A stretch of 64,000 nucleotides of DNA, taken from Histomonas meleagridis. Lineage: Eukaryota > Parabasalia > Tritrichomonadida > Dientamoebidae. The stretch lies in assembly GCA_020186115.1 (NCBI GenBank), contig WSYJ01000164.1, positions 248,001-312,000 on the forward strand, in the 5' to 3' direction. Below are positions 26,234 through 37,337 of this stretch, piece after piece (position 1 is the first letter of the stretch; the number at the start of each line of letters is the position of its first letter). Position numbers and translations under genes: made by a program. A model generated the notes under the pieces. It worked only from the letters and a program-made list of their open reading frames with translations, made no database searches and had not been told where the DNA came from.

Positions 26234-29200
26234 TAGCGGTGACTTTTCCAATAATCATATTATTTATTTTTGCCGTTAATGGTGTTTCGTCATCTAATAT
26301 AGTTTCATCATAAAGCACTGTATCGCCAATATTATATTTTGATGAATCAGTAACTTTAAAATAATAATCTCCGTGAGTTGCAAAATCAATTGTATCTTGA
26401 TTAATCGATATGTCTTGTTTAATTGTGTCTCCTATTTGAAAAATTTCACCAGAGTTATGTTTTGATGTACAAATTCCGATAAATTCTTTATAAGTTCCTG
26501 ATGATTTAACACTAGGAATACAATTAGTAGAATCAGTAACTGAAGTATAATTATTATTATTTAATTTATATACGTTACCTGTTATAAATACAGGAGAGCC
26601 AATATCAAAATCATTTAATGTTAATGTTTCGTCTATCGGCGCATTATGCACAATAGTTTTATTAATCTGACCTCCACCACTACTTGATATAATAGCTTTT
26701 TCTGTATGTATCATCTGATATATGCCAAAGTACTAAGTCAGTTTCATATGATGGTATTCTCCAAGTATAAATACCTGGTGCTTCTGTTGAATTATTATGA
26801 AAAACGAAATCTAAAAAATCTTCCTGTTGTTAATGCAGATTTTTGATAAGGAACAATATCAGCAGGTTGATGAGTATGAGATGATGGAGTAAATGTTGAT
26901 GGTTTATCAGTAATATCATTATAACTATGAGTATGTGTATTTAAAGAAAAATTATTAACAGGTATATCATTAATAGAAATACAATTTATATTACCATCAA
27001 TTCCATTGAAACTAATAACACCATCATTATTATCAAGTTTACCGAAATACATAACATTGCCGGCAGTTCTTATTCTCCAAGAATAATCACTATTTAAATC
27101 ATTATTATCATGAAAGTCAATATATTGTCCAACTTCCATTACACCATCTGATTTAATAGTCGCGATTGATGGAATATTTACTGTTGAATTAGAACCTCCG
27201 CCAATACTGTTTGAAATATAATATCCGTTAATGGAATTTGCGACAAGACTACCATTAATAGCTAAATCATTATTAATAATTTCATGTGTATGATTTAACG
27301 AAGAGTATTTATCATCATGATTATGTGTTGTTAATGAGTATTCATTATGATTATGATTTAACGAAGAGTATTTATCATCATGATTATGTGTTGTTAAAGA
27401 ATATCTTTCGTCATGATTATGATATTTTAATGAGAATTCTTCAGGTATTTTTCCATTAATTGTTTCACAATATAAATTACCATTAACATTTAAATTATTA
27501 TCAATAGTATCATGAGTATGATTTTTTAATGAGAAATTATCAACAGAAATATTATTAATAGAAATACAATTTATATTACCATCAATAAATATATCACTAT
27601 TTACAATAAGTTCACCATTAATAGTAATAGCATTATTAAATTCTGTATGATTATGATTTAATAAAGAATATTTATCATCATGATTATGTGTTGTTAATGA
27701 AATATTATTAGTATCAATTCCATTAATACTATTACAACTAATATTACCGTTTCTAAATATACTTACATAATTGCCATCACAAACTTTGAATCTTAGACAA
27801 GTATCAATATTATCATCAGAACCTACGTAATGTTCTATTACGCTACAATCATCTCCATTAGGCAATACACCTATTTCCATCCTAATAGAATCACCCGGCA
27901 TTGCATTAGTTCTATGAATAAACAATCCCCCATAAATATTTGTATCATCTGAATATTTACTACAATCAATATTGATATTACGACTTGCTGTCAATATTCT
28001 ACATGAAATATCATTACCTACTAATAAATCATGTTTAATCTTAGTCCAATCGCCATATTCATTATATGATATTCCTGTTAAAGCCTTATTTATATCAGTT
28101 AAATTATCATTAGTTAAATATTGATTGTGAGTATGATTTGTTAAAGAAAAGTTATTGGTATCAATACCATTAATAGTTGTACATTCTATATTACCATTTA
28201 TTTTTTAAATCTTGATTAATTGACGTGTAAATTTCATAAATATCTTCTTCTTCATTTGTTTCGACATAATCTTTATTAAAAGTAATACCTGTTAATTTAT
28301 TGTTAATATTAAATATATCATTACTGATAACAGATAATTCATCTAAATCAATACCATTAATTGTTGTACATTCAACATTACCGCGACAGCTAAAGCTATC
28401 GGAGATCAGCGATCCATTAACCTTTAAATCTTGATTAATTGACGTGTAGATTTCATATATTTCTTCCTCCTCTTCATTAGTTTCTAATAAATCTTTATGA
28501 TAAGTTATTCCTGTATAATTATTTAAATCAGCAGCTATTAAATAATTATCATGTTTATGATTAACGAAACGTTTATATATCTGACAATCGACTAATAAAA
28601 GACCTAATTCATTTGTTCTTTGACCTTTAGAGACGTCTTTATAATAATACTTCAAATTTTTAAATATAATATTCATTTCTGGGAATAGATTTATTAAATA
28701 ATTATATTCATTAAATTCTTGGTCTATATCTTCAGCGTTTGGAACTTCTAAATCTTCCAACATTCCACCTGTCGATATATCATATTCATCAAAAAACTAC
28801 TGATTTCAATGATGGTAACGGTAAATAACCTTTTGACTTCATAACATTAATCCCAAAACTATTATATAAAAATCCTGCCCACCCAAAATTTTTTATTTGA
28901 CTTACAATTTGAGCTATAGTATATGCTGTATCAGCAGCTGTAAAAAAATGTATCTATTATATCAAATATACTATCAACAAAACTTTCTTTATATGTGGAT
29001 TCACCGTCTTCTCCTGGAGGTCCCATTAAAATTTCTTGTATGTCTTCATCATCAATGATCATTTGTTTTGTTAAATAGTATTCTGTTTTTAATTCTCCAT
29101 CATTATTAATTATACCATAAGTATGTCCGCTATCCTCTAACATGATACTATTACCATTAGGAAAATTTATTAATAAATTATTTTCAGTAATTCCTTCATC

Positions 29201-30295
29201 AGTAGTATTATCATAAGTTGATATACTGACTCCGTTTTCGAATGATATAACGTCTCCGGTAGATAAAATTCCGTCTCGAACTAAAGCTATTTCTTCTGTG
29301 TTAATATCATTAATCGTACCATTAACTATAAGATCTTGATTTATTAAAGTATATTTTTCAGTAATATCTTCTTCTTCTTCTTCTTCTTCATTAGTAATTG
29401 TTTCTTCATTATAATATATTCCTGTTAATTTATGATTAATACTTTCTAAGTTAGCATTAGTTAAATAATCACTATGAATATGATTTAACGGAGAGTATTT
29501 GTCGTCGTGATTATGCGTCGTTAGTGATATATCATTTGTAGAAATACCATTAATACTATTTACTGTTATATTACCGTTATTATTAAAACTAATTGTACTT
29601 CCACCTTTTGCTTGAAAACTTAATGTATCGGTTATTGCTCTAATTCTCCACGTATTATCTTTATTATAATCATCTCTATAATGAAAATCAATATACTCAC
29701 CGACTTCCATGACTCCATCTGATTTAATAGTCGCGATTGATGGAATATTTACTGTTGAATTAGAACCTCCACCAATACTGTTTGAAATATAATATCCGTT
29801 AATGGAATTTGCGACAAGACTACCATTAATAGCTAAATCATTATTAATTATTTCATGTGTATGATTTTTTAATGCAAAATCATCTGTTGAATAACCATTA
29901 ATGGTATCAATAATTAAATTTGTAATTGAAACATTATTACTATCTTCATTGATTTTTACAAATTGTTTATATAAATCCAATACTCTATTTATATTACCGA
30001 ACATTTCAATTATATATGCATTTTTCATTATATTTTCTCCGGTGAGTATATCATCAACTTTAATATTATTATTGATATACTTTAAATTTTTTATACTATT
30101 ATCTAACGGTGATATTACAACATGATTTCTTCCGTAAGTGAAAACAAATGATTTGTCATAACTATTTATCTGTAATGTACATATACCATTTGATAATGTA
30201 TCAGATGTTTTTGAATGATTACTGTATACAACACTGTTTTTATTCATTAATGCTCTAACTATATTTTCAATTTTTTCAAACTGTGAATTTGACAT
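26196..30295 (-). pseudogene. Giant fibre-like protein with about 15 HxH repeats (element B), frameshifted
   Basis: The gene starts at 30295 (MSNSQFEKIENIV) and homology continues to 26196, about 4.1 kb. Open pieces are 28931-30295, 28191-28763, 26795-27994 and 26196-26714; they follow one another through single-base shifts near 28955 (seven T), 28797 (six T), 28197 (six A) and 26815. Repeats of the type SLTTHNHDDKYS, LNHTH, GNINCISINGI and YNDITDKPS recur, as in phage tail fibres. A direct repeat of about 190 bp (29690-29870 and 27110-27290) flanks the part missing in A. The C-terminal domain (26196-26714) has EFIGICTSKHNSGE and DFATHGDYYF. Confidence 0.75.
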
Positions 30296-30311
30296 TTTTA
30301 ATAAGATAAAA

Positions 30312-31132
30312 ATGTATAAAACTGAAAATCAATTTACAACAACTGCGTCTCAGTTACCGATTGAAGAAAATTATACAAATCTTGATTTAGATAAGTATGA
30401 AGTATTAAATCCTCAAAATGGTTATACTTTCCGTTATCCTCAACGTTGGTTAGAGTCTCCGTCACAGAATAAAGCTATTGGCATAAGAAGATTAGATATA
30501 ACGCCGACCGCTCACGTTTTCTCATTACAGTTTGAAGTAACTAAACCTGAAAGCGTCAGTGGTTCTTCACCTAATCCACGTATCATTAAAAATTCAAGTT
30601 ATGGCGCAAAATACTTTATTTGAAATTTTAACGTCAATTTGTAATAGTTTTAATAATTCATTTGCGAGTTATAGATTATCTTATGAATACGAAGACTCAG
30701 GCAATTTATATTTTGCTTGTACTTATGTAGGCTCGGATGAAAGCCAAAATCTTGTCGCAAAATTCGCGATTGTTGATTCAGGAAGTACTACATCTAATTT
30801 AGAAAGTTTTTTTGAAATTCTTAAATCAAGATGTAACGTCAGAAAGTATAAGTTATTTGTCAACTCAAAAGGAAGTAATGACTTTTAATAATGTTTGGAA
30901 CAGAGAGTATTTAGAATTTCATGCTTCATTTAGTGATTCAAAGAGACGATTTATTGGCATCAAAGGTGATTTTTATGAAAAACCTACTGTATTATATAAC
31001 GCGCCAACTGATGGCTCAACATTTAACATTAGATTTACAACAAACGGTAAAAATAATATTTATCCGAAATATTGCAGGTTTATTATTCAATTAGTATTTC
31101 TTTATAATTACAGAAAAACTGTTGTACTTTAA
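30312..31132 (+). pseudogene. Homologue of the 3791-4603 structural protein, frameshifted
   Basis: The frame starts MYKTENQFTTTASQLP, shifts near 30588 (an extra A in ATTAAAAATTC) and again near 30810 (seven T), then ends with the segment RRFIGIKGDFYEKP ... NYRKTVVL, which is nearly identical to A. It is divergent from the fibre gene (16 bp between starts). The last codons overlap the small membrane gene on the other strand. Confidence 0.6.
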
Positions 31133-31284
31133 GAGTAAAGTGATCTTTTAATATCTTCAGGGATTTCTTTTTTATCTCCTTCCTCTTCGTTAAATACAAC
31201 ATATATTTTTATCATTGTATTTACGATTGAATTTAAAACGTAAATGGTTCCAATAACACACATCCAAACACCAATAAAAAACAT
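31129..31284 (-). CDS. Small single-pass membrane protein, 51 aa
   Basis: The frame from 31284 to 31129 encodes MFFIGVWMCVIGTIYVLNS, one membrane span, then an acidic tail EEEGDKKEIPEDIKRSLYS. It matches the 61-residue gene at 3611-3796 in sequence, in placement and in its overlap with the convergent structural gene, and it lacks the hairpin-coded insert. Conservation across the two elements makes this short gene credible. Confidence 0.6.
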   Translation of the reverse strand: MFFIGVWMCVIGTIYVLNSIVNTMIKIYVVFNEEEGDKKEIPEDIKRSLYS

Positions 31285-31295
31285 TTTACATAAAT

Positions 31296-31480
31296 TAAAA
31301 TGTTAAAAAAGTATGTTAAAAAGTACCATTAAAATTTTGAGGTTAACTTAACCTTTTTTTTAACCCTTTTTTTAACCCTTAACGAATCGGATAAAATTAG
31401 CGTTTTTCGAATGATTTGACATGAATATTGCATGTTTGCTCGAGTTACTGAAAGGTTAACTTTTTGTGATTTTTTAACCC
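31296..31480. repeat. Internal diverged fragment of the element B terminal repeat
   Basis: GTTAAAAAAGTA, AAAGTACCATTAAAATTTT, TTTTTAACCCTTAACGAA, AATTAGCGTTTTTCGAA and GACATGAATATTGCATG match, with changes, blocks of the B TIR (13130-13560 and 13062-13080). It lies between the small membrane gene and the minor capsid gene. It parallels the internal TIR copy in A. No gene is seen. Confidence 0.55.
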
Positions 31481-31526
31481 TTGAATTTTTTATATATGTT
31501 TTTCATAAATTTTTACAATATATAAA

Positions 31527-32292
31527 ATGTATAATGCAGTAATTGATTATACAATTTCTTCCTACGACGCTGAACATTACAATAGAATTGACGTAAACTT
31601 ACCGTCACCGCCAACACGTCAAGCAAAAATGATTGTAACGTCGCTAACGACTAAATGTTCTATTGTTGTTATTGAGAAAGATGATTTTATACAGATTAAC
31701 GGTAAAAAATACTATTTCAATAATGATTACACTGACTTAAACTCACAAACGTTTATATTACTGTTGAATTCTTTAATTCAAGAATCAGGCGTTACGTCTG
31801 AAGTCGACGAAGCCGGAAGAATTGTATTTACCTCTTCAAATGCTTTTACAATTAATAATGCTTCATATAATATAATTCAAATATCAGGATTATACTCACA
31901 AATTCTTCCTATACCATCAACATTTAATGGTACAGATACATTTGAAATATTCGCTGAATCAGTCGGAAATACTTTATCAACTCCAGTATTATATCTTTTG
32001 TCGAATGTTGGAAAAAGTTCTTATAGAAATTTAAACGAAACCATTAACATTTCAAAAATCGTTCTTAGAATCAATAACTCTTTTTTTTTTTTCGGCAAAT
32101 TTTCCGATTATTGTATCAAACGCTGATTTTGAAATTGACATAAATTCTAATGATTTGTCACATATACAGTTGACACTCGTTGACGCAAACCTTCACGAAG
32201 TACATTTACTGAATCCAATGTATATAACAATTTCTGTTCAAGGCATACAGGATGAAGATTTATTTGTCGGTGAGATTCAAAATCAAAAATGA
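31527..32292 (+). pseudogene. Minor capsid candidate (element B), broken by a T run
   Basis: The frame (MYNAVIDYTISSYDAEHY) is about 80% identical to 2818-3579 up to codon 190, where 12 T in a row (32081-32092) replace about five expected and shift the frame. Homology (SNADFEIDINSND region) continues in another frame to 32292. It is tail to tail with the ATPase gene. Confidence 0.6.
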
Positions 32293-32315
32293 ATTTTTTA
32301 TGAAACATTGTTTCC

Positions 32316-32331
32316 GAATCTTAAGATTCTT
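32316..32331. terminator. Palindrome between convergent capsid and ATPase genes
   Basis: GAATCTTAAGATTC is a perfect 14-bp palindrome between the two convergent stops and covers the ATPase stop codon. The same palindrome follows the capsid gene at about 20852-20865. A bidirectional 3'-end signal is possible. Confidence 0.35.
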
Positions 32332-33224
32332 TCATTTTTTGATTTATAATAACTCTTCGTGCTTTAATGTGAATACTAAACGTACCGTGTGGGTCTTTCA
32401 TTTTGCTATATTCTTTCCATAAAGAAAAAAAAAAAAAAACACTCGCTGGTGATTCCTTCAACAGATCGAAAAAGTCTTCTTGTCCAATACCATTAAATAA
32501 TACAATATCTGACAAAGTTCTTTTTATATCTTTTGGTATACTTTTTTGTTGTTTGCACACAAATGATAACGTTAATATTAAAGTGTCTGAGTTTTTTAAG
32601 TAATCTTGACATCTCCGTTTCTTTACTTCTCAGCAAAGGATGATTAGCAAAATCATCTAATATCAACAAACATCTATGCGGATAAGTTTTCCATTGATAT
32701 TTCGCTAACTTTTCAGAAATGTATTTTAATTTCTTCTTTGAGTTATTCAAATTATATTTCATAAATAATCTTTCTACTTCTTCATCCGTTTTCTTAAAAT
32801 CAGAATTGATATATTTGATGATAGAATTATATTTTAAAATTCTCCGAATATATTTATTAATCCAGTCTAACAAATCAGTATCTTTTATCGCAACAAGTTT
32901 CGTTTTCTTTATTGCTTCTTTATAAGTATTTACTGTTTCATCAAATTTTGAGGATGTACTACAAATAGTTATTAATTCAAAAAACGGTTCGTTAAATAAT
33001 ACTTCTTGTTTCGCTCCGAGTTTAACGTAAAGATATGATTTCCCTGAACCCATCGGCGCTATAAATGCTGTTATTCCGTTTTGAGCAAATAAAAATTTTT
33101 CATGTATTGGTTTTATCTTTGCATTCTCTAAAATTTCTTTGTTTTGTTTTTTCTAATTTATCAAACAATTCTTCTATCTCATCAAATTTTTTATCTATAT
33201 TCTCCGAATTATTTTTTCGCATTA
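32321..33224 (-). pseudogene. Packaging ATPase (element B), frameshifted
   Basis: Met at 33224 (MRKNNSENIDKKFDEIEE) matches A. The frame shifts near 33145 and again in an A run near 32545; between lie the P-loop APMGSGKSY and Walker B LLILDDFANH. Near 32423 the residues expected as FDADK are replaced by FFFFS, coded by 15 or more T, with no change in length. It is homologous to 1898-2803, which is intact. Confidence 0.7.
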
Positions 33225-33262
33225 TTTTTTATTTATAAAAATAAATTTTTTACCGTTAATAA

Positions 33263-33724
33263 ATGGATTCATTCCAAGATTATTTAATATCAGAATATAA
33301 AATAAATTACGCCGCTGTTGATTTTAAATAATATCATAATACAACAGTGAAGATAGACAAACCAACAAATAAACCTATACTTCATAATAATATTCTTGTC
33401 GGCGTTAAATTTTATGATAAGAATTTAAAACTTCTTGAATCAGTAAATTTAAAGTTTACCGATAACATTCTTACTAAAACAAATGAAAAGAAACTTGTAA
33501 ATATTGCTCCTGCAGAATTAAATAATAGATTTATGAAAGCCAGAAATGACATCGTAAAACGAATCACTGACGAATTAGTCGAGAAACGTGAAGAAATCGA
33601 TAATAGAATTATATCATTAAATGCATATATTGGTAATCAAAATATAGCAATTTCAAAAGAGTTTGAAGGAGAAAAAATAACTTTTCCGGAAAATACAAAC
33701 GACAAGAAATCGTTTGATATGTAA
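33263..33724 (+). pseudogene. Homologue of the 1374-1856 protein (element B), broken near its start
   Basis: Met at 33263 (MDSFQDYLISEY) matches A for 13 codons; the frame then breaks in TATAAAAATAAA, and homology resumes in the frame that is open up to 33724 (VGVKFYDKNLKLLESVN, KKLVNIAPAELNNRF). The last 68 bases belong to the right TIR, so a copy of this gene's 3' end also exists at 14913-14980. Confidence 0.55.
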
Positions 33725-35912
33725 ATCATGTGACAATGACTATCATATAACGAGATAAATTTATTTTAAAATTTCAATGTCAGTTTTTCACTTTTTCAAT
33801 GAACGCCTTACGTTCGATTCCCGTACAGTGCGTTTTTTGTTAATGTCTTACGTTCGATTCCCAAACCTATTGAATTTTATTTTTTTTTTTTTTTTACTCG
33901 TTCTACCTTAACGTTCAACTCTAACGTTCTTCCTTAACGTTCGACTCTAACGTTCTTCCTTAACGTTCACTTTATCCTTCGTCATAAACACCGTCATAAA
34001 ATTCGTCATCAAATATTTTTTACATTTGCCACTAAATTCAATGACAATTCAAAAAATTTTACGTTTGACACTAATTGATAGCATCATTCAAATTTACATT
34101 TTCAGTACTCATTCAAATCTCATTACTGCCCGCCAATTTCTAATCCTTAACGTTCAATTACCACCAAAATTTTTTTCATTGTAAAATAATTCAATACTTT
34201 ACTTTTTACAACATTGAAAAAAAAATGCTCCTGTGTCGAGAAACGCGTGTCAGATTTTTTTTTAAGATTTCAATACTTTTAAAAACTTTTTCAGAACTCA
34301 TTCAAATTCATTTCCCGCCAATATTTTCAGTACCTATTCAATTATTAATCGTTTTGCCACCAAATTAAATGACAATTCAAAAAAATTTTACATTTGCCAC
34401 TAAATTAAATGATAATTCAAAATATTTTTTACAACAACTTCAACCGTCATTTTCTTTGTCCGTTAATTTCCGTTAAATTTTAAACGAAAAACGTTTAAAA
34501 AAAAATTTTTTGAAATCCGTTAAAAAAAAGTTTATTTTTTACAACTTACTTATTCAGCGGTTGTTCAAATTTATCAACCGTCATTTTCTCCGTCCGTTTA
34601 TTTTGCGTAAACGGATTTTATCAAGAACGTTAATTTTTCATCAACTGACATGTGATATGAAATGAAAAAACATGTTATGCGAAATGAATTTTTCGGAAAT
34701 GTTATGTGAAAATGAAAAACAGAAATGTTATGTGAAATGTTTATATAAAAGTGACACAGACATGTGATATGAAAATTTACACAAAAAGTGACACTCGAAA
34801 AGTGACACAAAATTTCTGAGGGTTAAAAAAATAAAAAAGTGAACCCTTTTTTTGAACCCTCAACGAAACGAAGTAAATTAACATTTTTCGGATGATTTTA
34901 CAAAATAAAAAATTAAAGCTAATTTTAAACAGTACTTTTTAAGTTCAAAACACTAAAATCCACATAGAATTTACAACTTTCGACAGAGAATTAACATTAA
35001 ATTCTTTCCGATAAATCAACCGTCAACTTTTGCGTTAAAGCCTTCAAAAAATGCTCATTTTCTCCGTTTCGTTGAGGGTTCAAAAAAAGGGTTAAAAAAT
35101 CACCTTTGAAAATTAAAAGGTACTTTTTACATTCAAAATCTCAGTTAATAACAACTTTAAGCTCCAAACACTAAAATCCACATAGGATTAACAACAAATT
35201 CTTACCGATAAATCAACCGTCAACTTTTGCGTTAAAGCCTTCAAAAAATGCTCATTTTCTCCGTTTCGTAAAGGGTTAAAAAAAAAGGTTAAAAAATCAC
35301 CTTTGAAAATTAAAAGGTACTTTTTACATTCAAAATCTCAGTTAATAACAACTTTAAGCTCCAAACACTAAAATCCACATAGAATTTACAACTTTCGACA
35401 GAGAATTAACAACAAATTCTTGCCGATATATCAACCGTCAACTTTTGCGTTAAAGCCTTCAAAAAATGCTCATTTTCTCCGTTTCGTAAAGGGTTCAAAA
35501 AAAGGGTTAAAAAATCACCTTTGAAAATTAAAAGGTACTTTTTACATTCACAACCTCAGTTAATAACAACTTTCCACATAGCGTTAACAACAACTCATCC
35601 GTTATCATCATCAGCTCCAGTAAACATGCAATATTCACGTCAAATCACTAAAATGGAGAAACTCATTCAGCTTTTTCCGAATTTCCTTTAGCTAATAACT
35701 TTTTTAGTTAGTTAGTTAGTTAGTTAGTTTGTCATGCCTCACACATTTAAAAAATAAATGTCATCATGAATTTAAATATATTTAATTACTTTCAATCAAA
35801 ACCAACCGATTTATGAAAATCAATCGCGTTTACACCGTTCATCCTTTAGTTTATGTAGCGCGAGTGGGAGCGAGTGCGTAGCACGAAGCTCACATAGCGC
35901 TGTGTGTGTGTG
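33657..35912. repeat. Right terminal inverted repeat of element B
   Basis: This is an inverted copy of 12790-14980, about 65 bp longer because the internal CAAAGGTGATTTTTTAACC blocks differ in number and spacing (about 35100, 35298, 35513). It ends in (TG)6 against (AC)7A at the left tip. Near 33880 a run of 16 T stands where the left copy has A7-GTTC-A5 on the complementary strand. Confidence 0.9.
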
Positions 35913-35918
35913 TCCTAC
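35913..35918. repeat. 6-bp target site duplication, right copy (TCCTAC)
   Basis: It matches 12784-12789 and continues into the capsid codons of element A. Confidence 0.9.
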
Positions 35919-37298
35919 TGCGAATGGCAATCCAATAAAGAAATTACTGTTGTCCTTACCGTGCCAAACTCTTGATTGAGTGTTGACGCCAGACGCGTTA
36001 TAAGTGTTCTCATAATAATATGGTTGAACAGATGGTCTAAGATCTTTTGACAGAGAACTTAAAAGACTTCCGTTAAGATTTACTGCATCCAAAAGCATAT
36101 TAATATTCCTGGGATCATCAACTGTTTCATAAGCTTCACGAGGATAAATTTTACCGTCAATGTTAAAACTATATCTGATTTGTGGATTTAAGAAGCATGT
36201 TCTTGAATATTGTGATTGACGGAATACTGTAAACATAGTATCACAATGCTTTAATCCTATTGTTGCAGCTGTATTAAATGATGTTGGAGCAGTAGTTGAG
36301 TTACTACCGAGTGGTTGAGTGAAGTCTCTTATTTGGCATACATGTATCGGAAACAGCATCGGAACTTGAATATATTTAGCAGCGAATGCATTAAACACAT
36401 CCATTTTCAATAAATAAGTGGCAAGCTTAATTTTAACATCTTTTGTTACTTGTGTGTGACAGATATATTGCTGTGGTGCATCCATTTTTGCATAAGTTAA
36501 AGTACCTGATCCTGAAACTTTAATGTTACTCTTAACCGTTTCATTAATGTTCCTAAATCCAAGATCGCAGAGATAATTTCCTTCGACGACTGACTTTGCT
36601 GCTACAAGTGATTCGTGGTCACAAACAGGAGCAATAACTATATTTTGATATGATGGCATCAGCTCGAGAGAAAGCTTTCCGCTCCAGTTCGGATAATATC
36701 TCATATTAAATAATAATAAGAATAAATTAATAGGAATTTCTAACGGAATTTTAACAATAACTTCTCTCGCTGAAGTAATAGCACTAAAGTCACAATAAAC
36801 TCCAGGAACCATCGGATCATGGTTGCGGATCTTTTCTAAAGTCGCGAAACAATCATTACCCGCTTTAGCTTCATCGGATAGTGAATTGTAAAGCATAAAC
36901 CATTCATACCTAGCATTATGAATATCTTGGATTTTATCTGTGTTTGAATAGATCCTGTACTGATCAATAGCATCTGCAGAGCACTTGTATCCAACATAAT
37001 ATTCTTTAAATAATAGTCCTGTTTGTGATGGAACAGTTATCGGAACTTCTTGTTCTAAGATAATATAACTATTATCTAAACCAATAATTTTAAATCGATC
37101 TGTGAATATGTCGACATAAGTTGTATCTCCCTCATTAATGTCTCCAACATTTCCGTAAGATGTAGCTGTGGTATATTCATAATTACCTGGAATGATTTCA
37201 GAAGCTTTTACTGCTTCATCAACTGCGTTATACCAATCCTGAAGATTTCCAGACATGGCATCAATTACGTTTGGTTGTTGATTCTGTGGCGCAAACAT
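35919..37298 (-). pseudogene. Major capsid protein of element A, N-terminal part
   Basis: The frame starts at Met 37298 (MFAPQNQQPNVIDAM, as in B; ten upstream codons are not supported) and runs 460 codons to the insertion point of B, after NFFIGLPFA. Within it I see no other lesion. It then reads into the B tip for about 30 codons of unrelated residues. The C-terminal part is at 12559-12789. Confidence 0.9.
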
Positions 37299-37337
37299 TT
37301 CTAAGTGATAAAAAAATGAAATTGTCATGTTTGTTTA

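Larger units (their letters stand above)
12790..35912. mobile_element. Maverick/Polinton-type giant transposon B (23.1 kb), nested in A
   Basis: Inverted repeats of about 2.2 kb (12790-14980, 33657-35912) and a 6-bp duplication bound a full set of Polinton genes. Polymerase, capsid, HNH, replication-associated and small proteins are intact. Integrase, pVI-like, coiled-coil, fibre, ATPase and two structural genes have one or more single-base shifts, mostly in A/T runs. TIRs of A and B are unrelated although most genes are 70-90% similar in protein. It inserted after A was complete, in the A capsid gene. Confidence 0.95.

Noticed and set aside
33805-33865. Two GTTCGATTC segments resembling a Pol III B box / tRNA T-loop (also inverted at about 14775-14830)
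   Set aside because: The flanking bases do not form a T-stem, and no anticodon arm or acceptor pairing is found; probably part of the TIR repeats.
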